A stretch of 47,873 bases of DNA, taken from assembly GCA_021803205.1 (NCBI GenBank), contig JAJZMB010000023.1, positions 1 through 47,873 on the forward strand. Direction: 5' to 3'. Of this stretch, positions 1-7,237 are shown in pieces. Source of the DNA: Bacillota bacterium (lineage in GTDB: Bacteria > Bacillota > Sulfobacillia > RBS10-35 > JAJYVN01). Within the stretch, counting starts at the first letter, position 1, and each line of letters begins with the position of its first letter. The notes beneath the pieces are model-generated. The model was not told the DNA's origin. It worked only from the letters and a program-made list of their open reading frames with translations, and did no database searches. The translations under genes were made by a program, and so were the position numbers.

Positions 1-179
1 GCTGGCCCTCCCACGCCCCTCCACCGCCGACCACCGCGCCCCCGTCCCTCGCCCAAGCCGCCCTCGGAACCGTCGCCGAATCCTCCGCCTGAACGCTTAC
101 CATCTGGCGGAGGGCGCGCACCGGCAGCCGTGTGTACGGTGCGCACCCCGGCCCCACACGGCCCGCGCGCGTCCCGCCT
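1..179. other. Left-edge stretch, no confident gene
   Basis: One forward frame is open from the window edge to a TGA at 90-92, and its last residues (AALGTVAESSA) could be the tail of a gene that begins outside the window. The composition is Pro/Ala/Thr-rich and I cannot assign a family. The rest, up to the trxB stop codon at 180, shows only a short palindrome around GGTGCGCACC. Confidence 0.3.
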
Positions 180-1139
180 TCAGGCCTGCAACAGCCCCTC
201 GGCCTGCAGCCAGTCCTCCGCCTCCATTGCGGCGGCGCAGCCGGTGCCAGCGGCCGTGATCGCCTGCTGGTAGTGGTGGTCGGCGACGTCGCCGGCGATA
301 AACACCCCCGGCAGGTTGCTGACCACCCCGTGGGCAGTCAGGTAGCCCTGCGCGTCCTTGGGCAGGGCATCGCCGAACATGCCGGTGTTGGGCTCGTGGC
401 CTATTGCGTAGAACACGCCGTCACAGGAGATCTTCTCGGATCCCGTCTCACCGCCCGTGCCCTTGACCCGCACCCCGTGCACCCTGCCCGCCTGATGCAG
501 AATCTCCACAGGCACCCGGTTCCAGTGGAAGGTGATCTTGGGGTTGCTCCGGGCGCGCTCCTGCATGATCTTGCTGGCACGCAGGGTGTCGCGCCGGTGC
601 ACCACGTGCACTTCCGAGGCGAACTTGGTCAGGTAGATCGCGTCCTCCATGGCACTGTCCCCGCCGCCGACGACCACGACCCGCTGATCGCGGAAGAAGG
701 CGCCGTCGCAAGTGGCGCAGGAGGAGAGCCCATGCCCCCACATTTCCTTCTCCCCGGGGAGGCCGAGCGTCCGCGCCCGCGCGCCGGCGGCGATGATCAG
801 GCTCTGTGTACGGATGACCTCGTCCTCGTCCTGCAGGTGCAGCACGTACGGGCGCTCTGAGAAATCCACCCGCGTGACCACGGACTGCCGGTAGCGCGTG
901 CCGAAACGTTCGGCCTGCCGTTTGATGTTGTCGATGAGATCGAAGCCGTTGACCCCGTCTGGGAAGCCCGGGAAGTTCTCCACGACGCTGGTCAGCGACA
1001 ACTGCCCACCGGGCTCCATGCCCTCGATGACCAGCGGTTGCAGCCGCCCACGGGCTGCGTAGACCGCCGCCGTCAGTCCTGCGCACCCCGAGCCAATAAC
1101 GACGCAGAGTTCTACCCGGCCATGGCCGTCAGCGGTCAC
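180..1139 (-). CDS. trxB: Thioredoxin reductase (NADPH), TrxB
   Basis: Flavoprotein that passes electrons from NADPH to thioredoxin in the cytoplasm. The 319-residue length matches low-Mr TrxB. Visible parts in order: FAD-binding GSGCAG near residue 16 (most relatives have Pro where this has Cys), the redox pair CATC at 141-144, the NADPH motif GGGDSA at 158-163 with HRRD at 181-184, and the C-terminal FAD motif GDVAD. The frame stays open further upstream, but I chose the GTG at 1139 because AAGGGGAG sits seven bases before it and the protein then begins just ahead of the Rossmann fold. It is the last of three leftward genes, after a CstR-like repressor and a DUF302 gene, which suggests a thiol or persulfide role. 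It could also supply the Bcp peroxiredoxin at 13435-13920. Identification is firm; the exact start is likely. Confidence 0.93.
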   Translation of the reverse strand: MTADGHGRVELCVVIGSGCAGLTAAVYAARGRLQPLVIEGMEPGGQLSLTSVVENFPGFPDGVNGFDLIDNIKRQAERFGTRYRQSVVTRVDFSERPYVLHLQDEDEVIRTQSLIIAAGARARTLGLPGEKEMWGHGLSSCATCDGAFFRDQRVVVVGGGDSAMEDAIYLTKFASEVHVVHRRDTLRASKIMQERARSNPKITFHWNRVPVEILHQAGRVHGVRVKGTGGETGSEKISCDGVFYAIGHEPNTGMFGDALPKDAQGYLTAHGVVSNLPGVFIAGDVADHHYQQAITAAGTGCAAAMEAEDWLQAEGLLQA

Positions 1140-1328
1140 CGCGCAACTCCCCTTCACTGTGCAGCGAGCGTCTGTCGGGCGGGTTCCCGCGCGTAGCGGC
1201 GGTTCCGCCGTTGCTGCGCCATTGTAGCATGCCTGGATCCGGCCGATCGCCGCCCCGGGCTGGTGAACCCCAAGCACGGGCTTGGGCCGATGCCCGTCTA
1301 CGCCCGTCGCCATCCGGCTGGTGCGGCT

Positions 1329-1721
1329 TCAGCCGGCCGCCTCGCGCACGGCCTCCAGCAGCACCTGCTCGACCTCCCGCGCCAGATCAGCGAGCCTACT
1401 GTCCCCGACCAGGCCGATGAGCGCCGTGGGTCGCGGGAAGCCGATCTCCGTTCCGCCGTCCGCATCGTGGACGACCACCTTGCAGGGCAGGAAGTAGCTG
1501 ACAAAGGGATTGGTCTCCAGGGCCTGCTTGGCCCGCGGGGCGCTGCAGACCTCAAGGATGCGGAACTGGCCGTGGAGCGGCAGCCCCTTTTCCTGCAGTT
1601 TGTCATTGACGTCCAGTGCCCAGAGCACGCTGAACTTGCGCGCCGCCAGCGCGCTGTCCACCGCCTGGGCCGCCTCGTCAACGCCCTTTGGCGTGTGCAG
1701 GGAGAACCGAATCTCGGACAC
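1329..1721 (-). CDS. DUF302 domain protein
   Basis: A 130-residue protein of the DUF302 family, whose biochemical role is not established. Members are often found near sulfur-transfer and redox genes. Family marks are the two cysteine segments EVCSAPRA and FLPCKVVV, about 28 residues apart, and the EIGFPRP segment near the end; together these follow the usual DUF302 pattern and the length is typical. The frame is open back to 1781, but the GTG at 1721 is preferred because GGAAGG lies nine bases upstream and the protein then starts at the conserved core. An ATG at 1748 is the alternative. It lies between the CstR-like repressor and trxB in the same direction, but is separated from the repressor by about 500 bases that contain a repeat element, so cotranscription from the repressor promoter may be broken. 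Confidence 0.82.
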   Translation of the reverse strand: MSEIRFSLHTPKGVDEAAQAVDSALAARKFSVLWALDVNDKLQEKGLPLHGQFRILEVCSAPRAKQALETNPFVSYFLPCKVVVHDADGGTEIGFPRPTALIGLVGDSRLADLAREVEQVLLEAVREAAG

Positions 1722-1904
1722 GGTGCCCACCCTTCCATCCGTCGACATGGGGATAACCGGTGCCACAACGGGTTGGAACAACGGGCCGGTGGCGGATGTG
1801 CCCCGCCACTGCGCCGGAGGCGTCGCCGCAGGTCCGCCCCCGAAGCATCGCCGCCGGTTCTGGTCGCTTCACCGCCTGCATCCACGGTGCATAGGTGGCC
1901 GCCC

Positions 1905-2072
1905 AAAAGTCCGCTTTGGGGGGTATCCATTTAACCGGACTGAAGGTTCCATCCACTCGACATGCGGGGCCTGTCGGCGACAGTCGCTACAAGGACTTGT
2001 GCTCTCTGAAGGCCAGCAGCACCGAGCCGCGGCTCTGGTCCGGTTAAGTGGATACCCCCAAAGTCCGCTTTT
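1905..2072. repeat. MITE-like element with imperfect terminal inverted repeats
   Basis: Two arms of about 36 bases, 1905-1941 and 2038-2072, are near-perfect reverse complements. They share blocks such as GGGGGTATCC and TTAACCGGAC and differ by a few substitutions and one extra G. Roughly 96 bases lie between them, with no reading frame. The element sits between the start of the DUF302 gene and the end of the CsoR-family gene, as a small non-autonomous element would. I saw no target-site duplication with certainty. Confidence 0.6.
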
Positions 2073-2155
2073 GCGAGGCCACTGCTCCGATATCCTTTGT
2101 CCCCCAAGTGTCCACGATTCGCGGCTGGTGCGGAAACCGACTTTTGCAGAGCCGT
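2062..2155 (+). repeat. Dispersed intergenic repeat, copy 1
   Basis: About 95 bases beginning AGTCCGCTTTTGCG and ending near GGAAACCGACTTTTGC. A second copy, roughly 70 percent identical by eye with a few one-base gaps, lies at 29404-29498 in the same orientation and is also intergenic. The two ends carry related AAAGTCGG/AGTCCGCTTT segments. This copy overlaps the right arm of the inverted-repeat element, so they may form one composite. Confidence 0.6.
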
Positions 2156-2217
2156 CATAGCCTTTGCCCGAGAGCCGCCCGGAAGTCCCGGCCTATCCAT
2201 ATCCCTCCGCCGGTATC

Positions 2218-2484
2218 TCACACGAACTCGACCAGAGCCTGCTTGGCCTGCTGCAATTCCTCCTCGAAGCCCTCCGCAGCGCTCCGCCGCGCGCATTCCT
2301 CGAGGTTCTCGGCGATGACGGCTGCGGCAACCTTGCCCAGTGCGGCGCGCATGGCTGCCAGTTGGCGCACGATGTCCGTGCAATCCCGGTTCTCCTTGAT
2401 CATGCGTTGCACGCCGCGCGCCTGGCCTTCGATGCGGCAGAGGCGCGCCAGCACGTCGCGCTGTGTCTCCTCGAGCAGCCTCAC
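2218..2484 (-). CDS. CsoR-family repressor, CstR-like (persulfide-sensor type)
   Basis: Small all-helical DNA-binding repressor of the CsoR/FrmR (DUF156) family, 88 residues. The start is the GTG at 2484, with AAAGAGGGGG seven bases upstream. Copper-sensing CsoR uses Cys, His and Cys. Here the first cysteine is C35 (DCTDIV) and the second is C64, but the histidine position four residues before it is N60, in the string AENLEEC. Staphylococcal CstR, which senses reactive sulfur species through a cysteine pair 29 residues apart, has the same Asn and the same spacing. I therefore infer persulfide sensing rather than copper. A palindrome at 2558-2575 upstream is the likely operator, giving autoregulation and possibly control of the divergent rpiA. 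Downstream genes in the same direction are a DUF302 gene and trxB, which fits a sulfur or thiol stress circuit. Confidence 0.88.
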   Translation of the reverse strand: MRLLEETQRDVLARLCRIEGQARGVQRMIKENRDCTDIVRQLAAMRAALGKVAAAVIAENLEECARRSAAEGFEEELQQAKQALVEFV

Positions 2485-2557
2485 CCCGCAGCCCCCTCTT
2501 TACACACGCGTCATCGGGCGGCCGGTCCTGTGGGGACCGCCGGGGCGTCCACGCCAC

Positions 2558-2575
2558 TATACCCTGAGGGGTATA
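2558..2575. promoter_or_regulatory. Palindromic operator, probable CsoR/CstR site
   Basis: TATACCC and GGGTATA form perfect seven-base arms around the spacer TGAG. AT-flanked runs of C facing runs of G are the typical operator style of the CsoR family. It lies 74 bases upstream of the repressor start and about 80 bases upstream of rpiA, in the shared divergent promoter region. Confidence 0.68.
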
Positions 2576-2655
2576 TCGCAGCAAGCGGCGAGCGGAGTGC
2601 GGAGGCGATCGATACGCCCGCGCCGAACAGGGGCGGCCGACGGGGGTGGCGCAAG

Positions 2656-3336
2656 GTGGGGTGTGATCAGGCGGGGCAGAAGGCGGTGGCGGCGCGACGT
2701 GCGGCGGCGGAGGTCGCCGACGGCATGGTGGTCGGCCTAGGCACGGGGAGCACGGCCGCGGTACTGCTGACGGCTTTGGGGGAGCGCGTCCGTGCGGGGC
2801 TACGCTTCACGGGCGTGCCTACCTCAGAGGCGACGGCTCGCCAGGCGCGAGAGGTGGGCATTGCCCTCGTCACGCTGGAGGAGCGCCCGGACCTCGATCT
2901 GGATATCGATGGGGCGGATGAGGTTGATCCGCGGGGGGACATGGTCAAGGGGCTCGGCGGCGCCCTGCTGCGGGAGAAGATCGTCGCCTGCGCCGCCCGG
3001 CGATTGGTGATCATGGTCGATGAGAGCAAGCTCGTCGCGCGGCTAGGTGAGAAGACGGCCGTGCCGGTCGAGGTGGTGCCCTTCGGCTGGACGCGCACGG
3101 CACAGGCCCTGCGTGCTCTGGGCGCCAACCCGGTCCTGCGCGGCGGCGCCGCATCCCCCTTCGTCACCGACGGCGGCAACCTCATCCTAGACTGCCGCTT
3201 CCCTGCTGCTGCTGACCTCGCCGCCCTGGCGGGTCCGGTCAAGGCCGTCGTGGGGGTGGTGGAGCACGGCCTCTTTACCGGGATGAGGCCGACCGTACTG
3301 ATCGGTCATGCGGACGGGACATGCGAGGAGCGGTAG
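2656..3336 (+). CDS. rpiA: Ribose-5-phosphate isomerase A
   Basis: Interconverts ribose 5-phosphate and ribulose 5-phosphate in the pentose phosphate pathway. The 226-residue product carries the whole RpiA signature: GLGTGST at 27-33 for phosphate binding, DGADEVD at 85-91, then K98 and E107 in KGLGGALLREK, matching the catalytic Asp, Lys and Glu of the family. The frame runs far upstream without a stop, but that part is shadow sequence of the CsoR gene. I chose the GTG at 2656 because it gives the usual N-terminus about 25 residues before the GLGTGST loop, with a G-rich Shine-Dalgarno-like stretch before it. It is divergent from the CstR-like repressor and convergent with the aldolase gene. 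No other pentose-phosphate gene is nearby. Confidence 0.93.
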   Translation: MGCDQAGQKAVAARRAAAEVADGMVVGLGTGSTAAVLLTALGERVRAGLRFTGVPTSEATARQAREVGIALVTLEERPDLDLDIDGADEVDPRGDMVKGLGGALLREKIVACAARRLVIMVDESKLVARLGEKTAVPVEVVPFGWTRTAQALRALGANPVLRGGAASPFVTDGGNLILDCRFPAAADLAALAGPVKAVVGVVEHGLFTGMRPTVLIGHADGTCEER

Positions 3337-3607
3337 GGCATGGGCACACCGGCCTCTCCCCGCAGGGTTTCGCAAAGGCAGACCCGGCGACTGGGCACGA
3401 CCACGGCAAGGACGGCTGCGGTCCCAGCGGTGTCTGGCGCGCGCAGGATGCGCGTGAGAACAGGCTGTGCCGACTCAACGGTCATTTGCCCGCCAGCCCT
3501 CCGCCTTGTTCGTGCACCGGGCGGGGCGCACGAACGCGGACACGTCTCAGGGGTTGTATCGCCCGGCGCAGGAGGGCTCGTTGTTGCGAGGGGCCGAGCG
3601 GCTGCGG

Positions 3608-3630
3608 GCCCGGGGCGCGGCGCCCCGGGC
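3608..3630. terminator. GC hairpin between convergent rpiA and aldolase genes
   Basis: A ten-base perfect stem (GCCCGGGGCG) with a CGG loop ends three bases before the aldolase stop codon. There is no U-tract on either side. The rest of 3337-3607 shows no supportable gene. Confidence 0.45.
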
Positions 3631-3632
3631 GA

Positions 3633-4424
3633 TCACTCCATCACGTCGCCGCCCCCGGCCGCCGCGGTGCGGCCCCCCGCAATCTGCGCCTCAGCTCGGG
3701 CCAGACGGTCGAGCATCGCCGCGTCAGAGCCTGCGGCAACGAAGCGGAAGCCTTGCGCCACGCGGCGGCGGGCCGCCTCGGCGTTCGGGGTGTGGATGCC
3801 CGCCGCCACGCCGGCCGCGCGGCAGGCGGCCAGGACCGTCCAGAAGTGGGGCTCCATCTCTGTGGACTCGGGGTGCAGCCCGAGGCAGGCGCCCATGTCC
3901 TGAGGACCGATGAAGACCGCGTCGATTCCCGGCACGGCCGCGATCTTCGCCGCGCGTTCCAGGTGCAGGCGGTGCTCGGCCTGGATCACCACCAGCACCT
4001 CTTCGTCGGCGCCCGCGCGATAGGTGGCGGCATCGGTTTCAAATCGCATGGCGCGGAGGATTCCGCCGACGCTGCGCACCCCGGCCGGGGGATATTTGGC
4101 GGCCCGGACCGCAGCCTCCGCCTCGGCCACGCTGTTGACCATGGGTACGACGATGCCGAAGGCCCCGAGGTCCAGCGCGCGCTTGATGTTCTCGATCGTG
4201 TTCAGCGGTACGCGCACAAGCGGCACGCCGCCGCGATGCGCGATGATCCCCACCATCTGGGCGACGGTCTCCCAACTGAGCGGACTGTGCTCCATGTCGA
4301 CCGTCAGCCAGTCGAAGCCTGAGGGGACCAGCAATTCGGCAGCGGTCACCGAGCCGAGCGAGAGCCACGTTCCCACCGAGGCCTTCCCTTCGCGTAGGCG
4401 GTGCTTTACCGGATTCTCTCGCAT
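3633..4424 (-). CDS. HpcH/HpaI family class II aldolase
   Basis: A 263-residue metal-dependent aldolase of the family that cleaves 2-keto-4-hydroxy acids to pyruvate (or another 2-oxoacid) and an aldehyde. The active-site residues known from E. coli HpcH (His45, Arg70, Glu149, Asp175) appear one position later: H46 in DMEHSP, R71 in RVP, E150 in QAEH and D176 in FIGPQDM. The start is the ATG at 4424 with AGGAGG ten bases upstream; the longer open frame has no ribosome binding site. The gene lies downstream of a D-2-hydroxyacid dehydrogenase in the same direction, separated by 106 bases that hold a strong hairpin. The pair could handle a hydroxy-oxoacid or its reduced product, but the substrate cannot be read from sequence. 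Confidence 0.88.
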   Translation of the reverse strand: MRENPVKHRLREGKASVGTWLSLGSVTAAELLVPSGFDWLTVDMEHSPLSWETVAQMVGIIAHRGGVPLVRVPLNTIENIKRALDLGAFGIVVPMVNSVAEAEAAVRAAKYPPAGVRSVGGILRAMRFETDAATYRAGADEEVLVVIQAEHRLHLERAAKIAAVPGIDAVFIGPQDMGACLGLHPESTEMEPHFWTVLAACRAAGVAAGIHTPNAEAARRRVAQGFRFVAAGSDAAMLDRLARAEAQIAGGRTAAAGGGDVME

Positions 4425-4463
4425 CGCTGAGGTCCTCCTGTCTTTGCCCTGCCTCGATCCGCC

Positions 4464-4511
4464 GCAGACCCCTGCACCGGGGTGGCGCACGCCCCGCGTG
4501 CAGGGGTCTGC
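4464..4511. other. Strong hairpin between dehydrogenase and aldolase genes
   Basis: GCAGACCCCTGCAC (4464-4477) and its exact reverse complement (4498-4511) form a 14-base stem, extended inside by CGGGG/CCCCG. No U-tract follows on the minus strand, so it may be an imperfect terminator, a processing or stability element, or a repeat. Confidence 0.5.
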
Positions 4512-4530
4512 GCATCGGGCAGCGTCCCCC

Positions 4531-5529
4531 TCACTCCGGCAGGCCGGCGAGCACCTCCGGGTTGAGCACGCGCACGTCCGGTAACGGCCGGCGGCCTGCA
4601 ACAACGGCGGCGGCCGCCGCCGCGGCGCGGATCGCCATATCCAGGGCGTTCTCCCGCGTGCCCGCAGCGATGTGTGGTGTGAGGAGGCAGCGCGGGGCCT
4701 TCCGCAAGGGGTGTTCCGCCGGCAGCGGCTCCTGGTCGAAGGCGTCGAGGGCGGCCCCCCCGATGCGTCCGGCGTGGAGTGCTGCCAGCAACGCGTCGGT
4801 GTCCACCAGATCCCCGCGGGCGGTGTTGATCAGAACGGCCGTGGGGCGCATGCACGCCAGTGCTGCCGCCCCGATCAGCCGGCGGCTGTCGGAGGTCAGA
4901 GCGGCGTGGAGCGTCACGACGTCCGCCGCGGGCAGGAGCGCTTCCAGGGCTGCGGGCTCCGCCCCGCGTTCCGCGACGGCATCCGAGGTGATGTGCGGGT
5001 CGTAACCCAGGACGCGCATCCCGAAACCGCGGGCCCGGCGCGCGACCGCGCTGCCGATCGCCCCCATACCCACCACCCCGAGGCACTTGCCCCAGAGGTC
5101 GACGCCTGGCAGGTCCGCGACCCAGCCGCCGCCGCCCATGAGGGCGGCCGCCTCCGGGATCCGCCGCAACATGGCGAGCATCAGGCCGAAGGCGAAGTCG
5201 GCCACGGTCTCGGCGATGTGGCCGGGAGTCGTCAGCACCGCCACCCCACGCCGGGTGGCCGCCGGGATGTCGATGGTGTCGAAGCCGACGCCGGTGCGAG
5301 CGATGACCCGCAACGCCGGGCAGGCGCACAGCACACGTTCGGTGTACGGGTCGGAGGAGGCGATCACGGCCGAGACACCCCGCAGCGCTTCGATCAGTGC
5401 GTCCTCGGCCAATGGGCCGGGGCGGGGGCCGTGCACGGTCTGCAATCCTGCTTGCATGAGGGGCTCGGCCGCCCGGGGACCAGCCGAGAGGAAATGCCGG
5501 GAGGTAATCAGGACCCGCAGTGCTGCCAA
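4531..5529 (-). CDS. D-isomer-specific 2-hydroxyacid dehydrogenase
   Basis: A 332-residue NAD(P)-dependent dehydrogenase of the SerA/hydroxypyruvate reductase/glyoxylate reductase family, interconverting a 2-oxoacid and a D-2-hydroxyacid. The nucleotide fold shows GMGAIG at 154-159 with the acidic D177 that favours NAD. The catalytic triad is R238 (NTARGDLVD), E267 (DQEPLP) and H286 (TPHIAAG). No ACT or other C-terminal regulatory domain is present, so a dedicated SerA is less likely than a catabolic enzyme. The start is the TTG at 5529; GGAAGGGGG lies eight bases upstream. It is the first gene of a leftward pair with the HpcH/HpaI aldolase, which suggests joint use on a sugar-acid-like substrate. 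Confidence 0.9.
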   Translation of the reverse strand: MAALRVLITSRHFLSAGPRAAEPLMQAGLQTVHGPRPGPLAEDALIEALRGVSAVIASSDPYTERVLCACPALRVIARTGVGFDTIDIPAATRRGVAVLTTPGHIAETVADFAFGLMLAMLRRIPEAAALMGGGGWVADLPGVDLWGKCLGVVGMGAIGSAVARRARGFGMRVLGYDPHITSDAVAERGAEPAALEALLPAADVVTLHAALTSDSRRLIGAAALACMRPTAVLINTARGDLVDTDALLAALHAGRIGGAALDAFDQEPLPAEHPLRKAPRCLLTPHIAAGTRENALDMAIRAAAAAAAVVAGRRPLPDVRVLNPEVLAGLPE

Positions 5530-5917
5530 TGGCAGGGCCCCCTTCCGGATCGGCGTATACCCTTTCTCGGCGGGACCGGGGACCCCTGGCGACGGGCGTG
5601 GGAACTCAGGGCGAAGGGGATGATCGGCGGTCTGCCCGGATCCGGAACGCGGTGGCGATAACTGCTCTTTTAGACCCCGCCGGCAGGCTGACCGAGCCGG
5701 TGGAGGGCATCATGCGGAGCCGAGGGAGCAGGAGGCGGCTGGGTCGACGGCGCTATGCGCGGGGGTGGACGACCTGTGGCGCCTGCTCCGCGGGTAGGCG
5801 ATCCCCTCCACGGGGCGGGGGAACCCCGATATATCCCGGGCGAGTCAGGGGCACGGGGACCTTGACCGCCGAGATACATAGAGCCGATGTGCCTCGATCA
5901 GCCCGCTTCCGGCCGAT

Positions 5918-5972
5918 GCGTGGGTGCAAGATGGCCCCGCGACCCCGCGACGGGGCCATCTTGCACCCACGC
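5918..5972. repeat. Perfect 22-base inverted repeat
   Basis: The arms 5918-5939 and 5951-5972 are exact reverse complements over 22 bases (core GGGTGCAAGATGGCCCCG) around an 11-base loop. It lies in the divergent region between the dehydrogenase start at 5529 and the SAM riboswitch, and its right arm contains the candidate -35 box of the methionine promoter. No U-tract follows, so ordinary termination is unlikely. The rest of 5530-5917 shows nothing supportable. Confidence 0.75.
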
Positions 5973-5989
5973 CCCGTTTCCCGTACGAT
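5961..5989 (+). promoter_or_regulatory. Candidate promoter of the methionine operon
   Basis: TTGCAC at 5961-5966 and TACGAT at 5984-5989 are separated by exactly 17 bases. Transcription from here would start near 5996, about 25 bases before the riboswitch aptamer. The match to consensus is moderate; placement is the main support. Confidence 0.45.
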
Positions 5990-6019
5990 GCCTTTGGCAC
6001 CAACAATTGAAGCTCGGCT

Positions 6020-6143
6020 CTTTCTATCCAGAGTGGCGGAGGGACTGGCCCGATGAAGCCCGGCAACCGGCTGTATGCCCATCTGGGCCCGGCGCGGTGC
6101 CAACTCCTGCGGATCCGGGGTGCCCCGGAGTCGGAAGATAGGA
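6020..6143 (+). promoter_or_regulatory. SAM-I riboswitch (S-box leader)
   Basis: The conserved S-box core is evident: CTATC of P1 at 6024-6028, AGAGTGGCGGAGGGACTGGC, then CCCGATGAAGCCCGGCAACC, a variable arm, GGTGCCAACTCC, and the closing GGAAGATAGG with GATAG at 6137-6141 pairing to the P1 5' strand. It precedes MTHFR, the MetH activation protein and MetH, the expected target class. The segment GGAGAGGG at 6141-6148 can pair with CCTTCTCC in the terminator, giving the usual antiterminator alternative: SAM bound means termination, SAM absent means transcription. Confidence 0.95.
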
Positions 6144-6176
6144 GAGGGTCATGGCGACCTGCGGTTGCGCGGTGAC

Positions 6177-6203
6177 GCCCCCTTCTCCTGAAGGGGGCTT
6201 TTT
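6177..6203 (+). terminator. SAM riboswitch expression platform: intrinsic terminator
   Basis: GCCCCCTTC (6177-6185) and GAAGGGGGC (6190-6198) form a nine-base stem with a TCCT loop followed by TTTTT. The 3' arm AAGGGGG is also the only plausible Shine-Dalgarno for the TTG start at 6206, eight bases further on, so the same stem may block both transcription and translation. Confidence 0.9.
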
Positions 6204-6205
6204 CG

Positions 6206-7234
6206 TTGGCCGAAGCACAGGGTGCCGCATCCCGCGGGCCCGCCGCGGAGCGCACCGAACCGGCTGCCGCGGGATACCCGTCCCTCGCCACGCGTCTGGA
6301 ACTGCCGGGGGTGCTGCTCACCGCGGAGATCGACCCGCCGCCAGCGCCCGACCTCCTGCCGGTGCTTGAGCGGGCACAGCGATTCGCGCCGTATGTCGAC
6401 GCGGTGAACGTCACGGATGGCTCGCTCGCGCGCGTGCGCATGGCCGGCCTGTTCGCGGCCGCGGCGATCCGGCTGCGGACAGGGCTGGAGGTGATCGCCC
6501 ACCTCACCACCCGCGATCGCAACCGCATCGGCATTCAGGCGGACCTGCTCGGGGCGGCGGCGCTGGGCGTACGGTCCGTGCTCACGCTTTCGGGCGATTC
6601 GCCAGACCGGGGCGACGAGCCCGAGGCCAGGGCGGTGGCCGACTTCGACGCAGAGGGCCTGATCCGCATCGTGACGGCGCTCAACGGCGGGCACACGGCG
6701 AGCGGGAAGGAACTCGACGGCCCGACCGATCTGCTGATCGGTTGCGCGGTCAACCCCGGTGCGCCGGACCTCGGCAAGGAGGTCGAAAAACTCCGCCGAC
6801 GCGTCGAGGCGGGGGCGCGCTTCTGCCAGACCCAACCGATCTTCGATATCGAGCGCGCGCTGCGTTTCGAAGAGGCGCGCCGGGCGCTGGGCATTCCCGT
6901 GCTATACGGGCTGCTGCCGTTACGAAACGCCGAACGGGCGCGCCACTTCTCCAGAATCCCCGGTATGCAGGTGCCTGAGGACGTTGTCGCGCGTCTGGAG
7001 CGAGGCGGTCCCGAGACCGGGTTGGAGATCCTGGTGGAGACGGCCAAGGCAATGGCGCCCCACGTGCGCGGCGTGCATCTGTTCCCCATGGGCAGCGCGC
7101 GCACCGTTCGGGCGGTGGCGGAGGCCATCGCGCCGTGGCGGTCGCGGGTGGGTTCCGTTTCGGTCGGACTGCATGGAGTCCCTGGCGCTCCCCGTTTGGG
7201 AGCCAGCGGTGGCCGTGGCGCGGAGGAGGGCTGA
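6206..7234 (+). CDS. metF: Methylenetetrahydrofolate reductase, MetF type
   Basis: Reduces 5,10-methylenetetrahydrofolate to 5-methyltetrahydrofolate, the methyl donor for MetH. The family pattern is clear: AEIDPPP near the start, NVTDGSLARVRM, the folate/FAD segment HLTTRDRNRIGIQADLLGAA, LTLSGDSP, then FCQTQPIFD and the LLPLRN segment. The length of 342 residues is slightly above typical MetF; the first 20 and last 25 residues are low-complexity. The only start compatible with the riboswitch layout is the TTG at 6206, with AAGGGGG of the terminator arm eight bases upstream. The stop is three bases before the next start, so it is the first gene of a tight operon. Expression should rise when SAM is low. 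Confidence 0.92.
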   Translation: MAEAQGAASRGPAAERTEPAAAGYPSLATRLELPGVLLTAEIDPPPAPDLLPVLERAQRFAPYVDAVNVTDGSLARVRMAGLFAAAAIRLRTGLEVIAHLTTRDRNRIGIQADLLGAAALGVRSVLTLSGDSPDRGDEPEARAVADFDAEGLIRIVTALNGGHTASGKELDGPTDLLIGCAVNPGAPDLGKEVEKLRRRVEAGARFCQTQPIFDIERALRFEEARRALGIPVLYGLLPLRNAERARHFSRIPGMQVPEDVVARLERGGPETGLEILVETAKAMAPHVRGVHLFPMGSARTVRAVAEAIAPWRSRVGSVSVGLHGVPGAPRLGASGGRGAEEG

Positions 7235-7237
7235 GAC

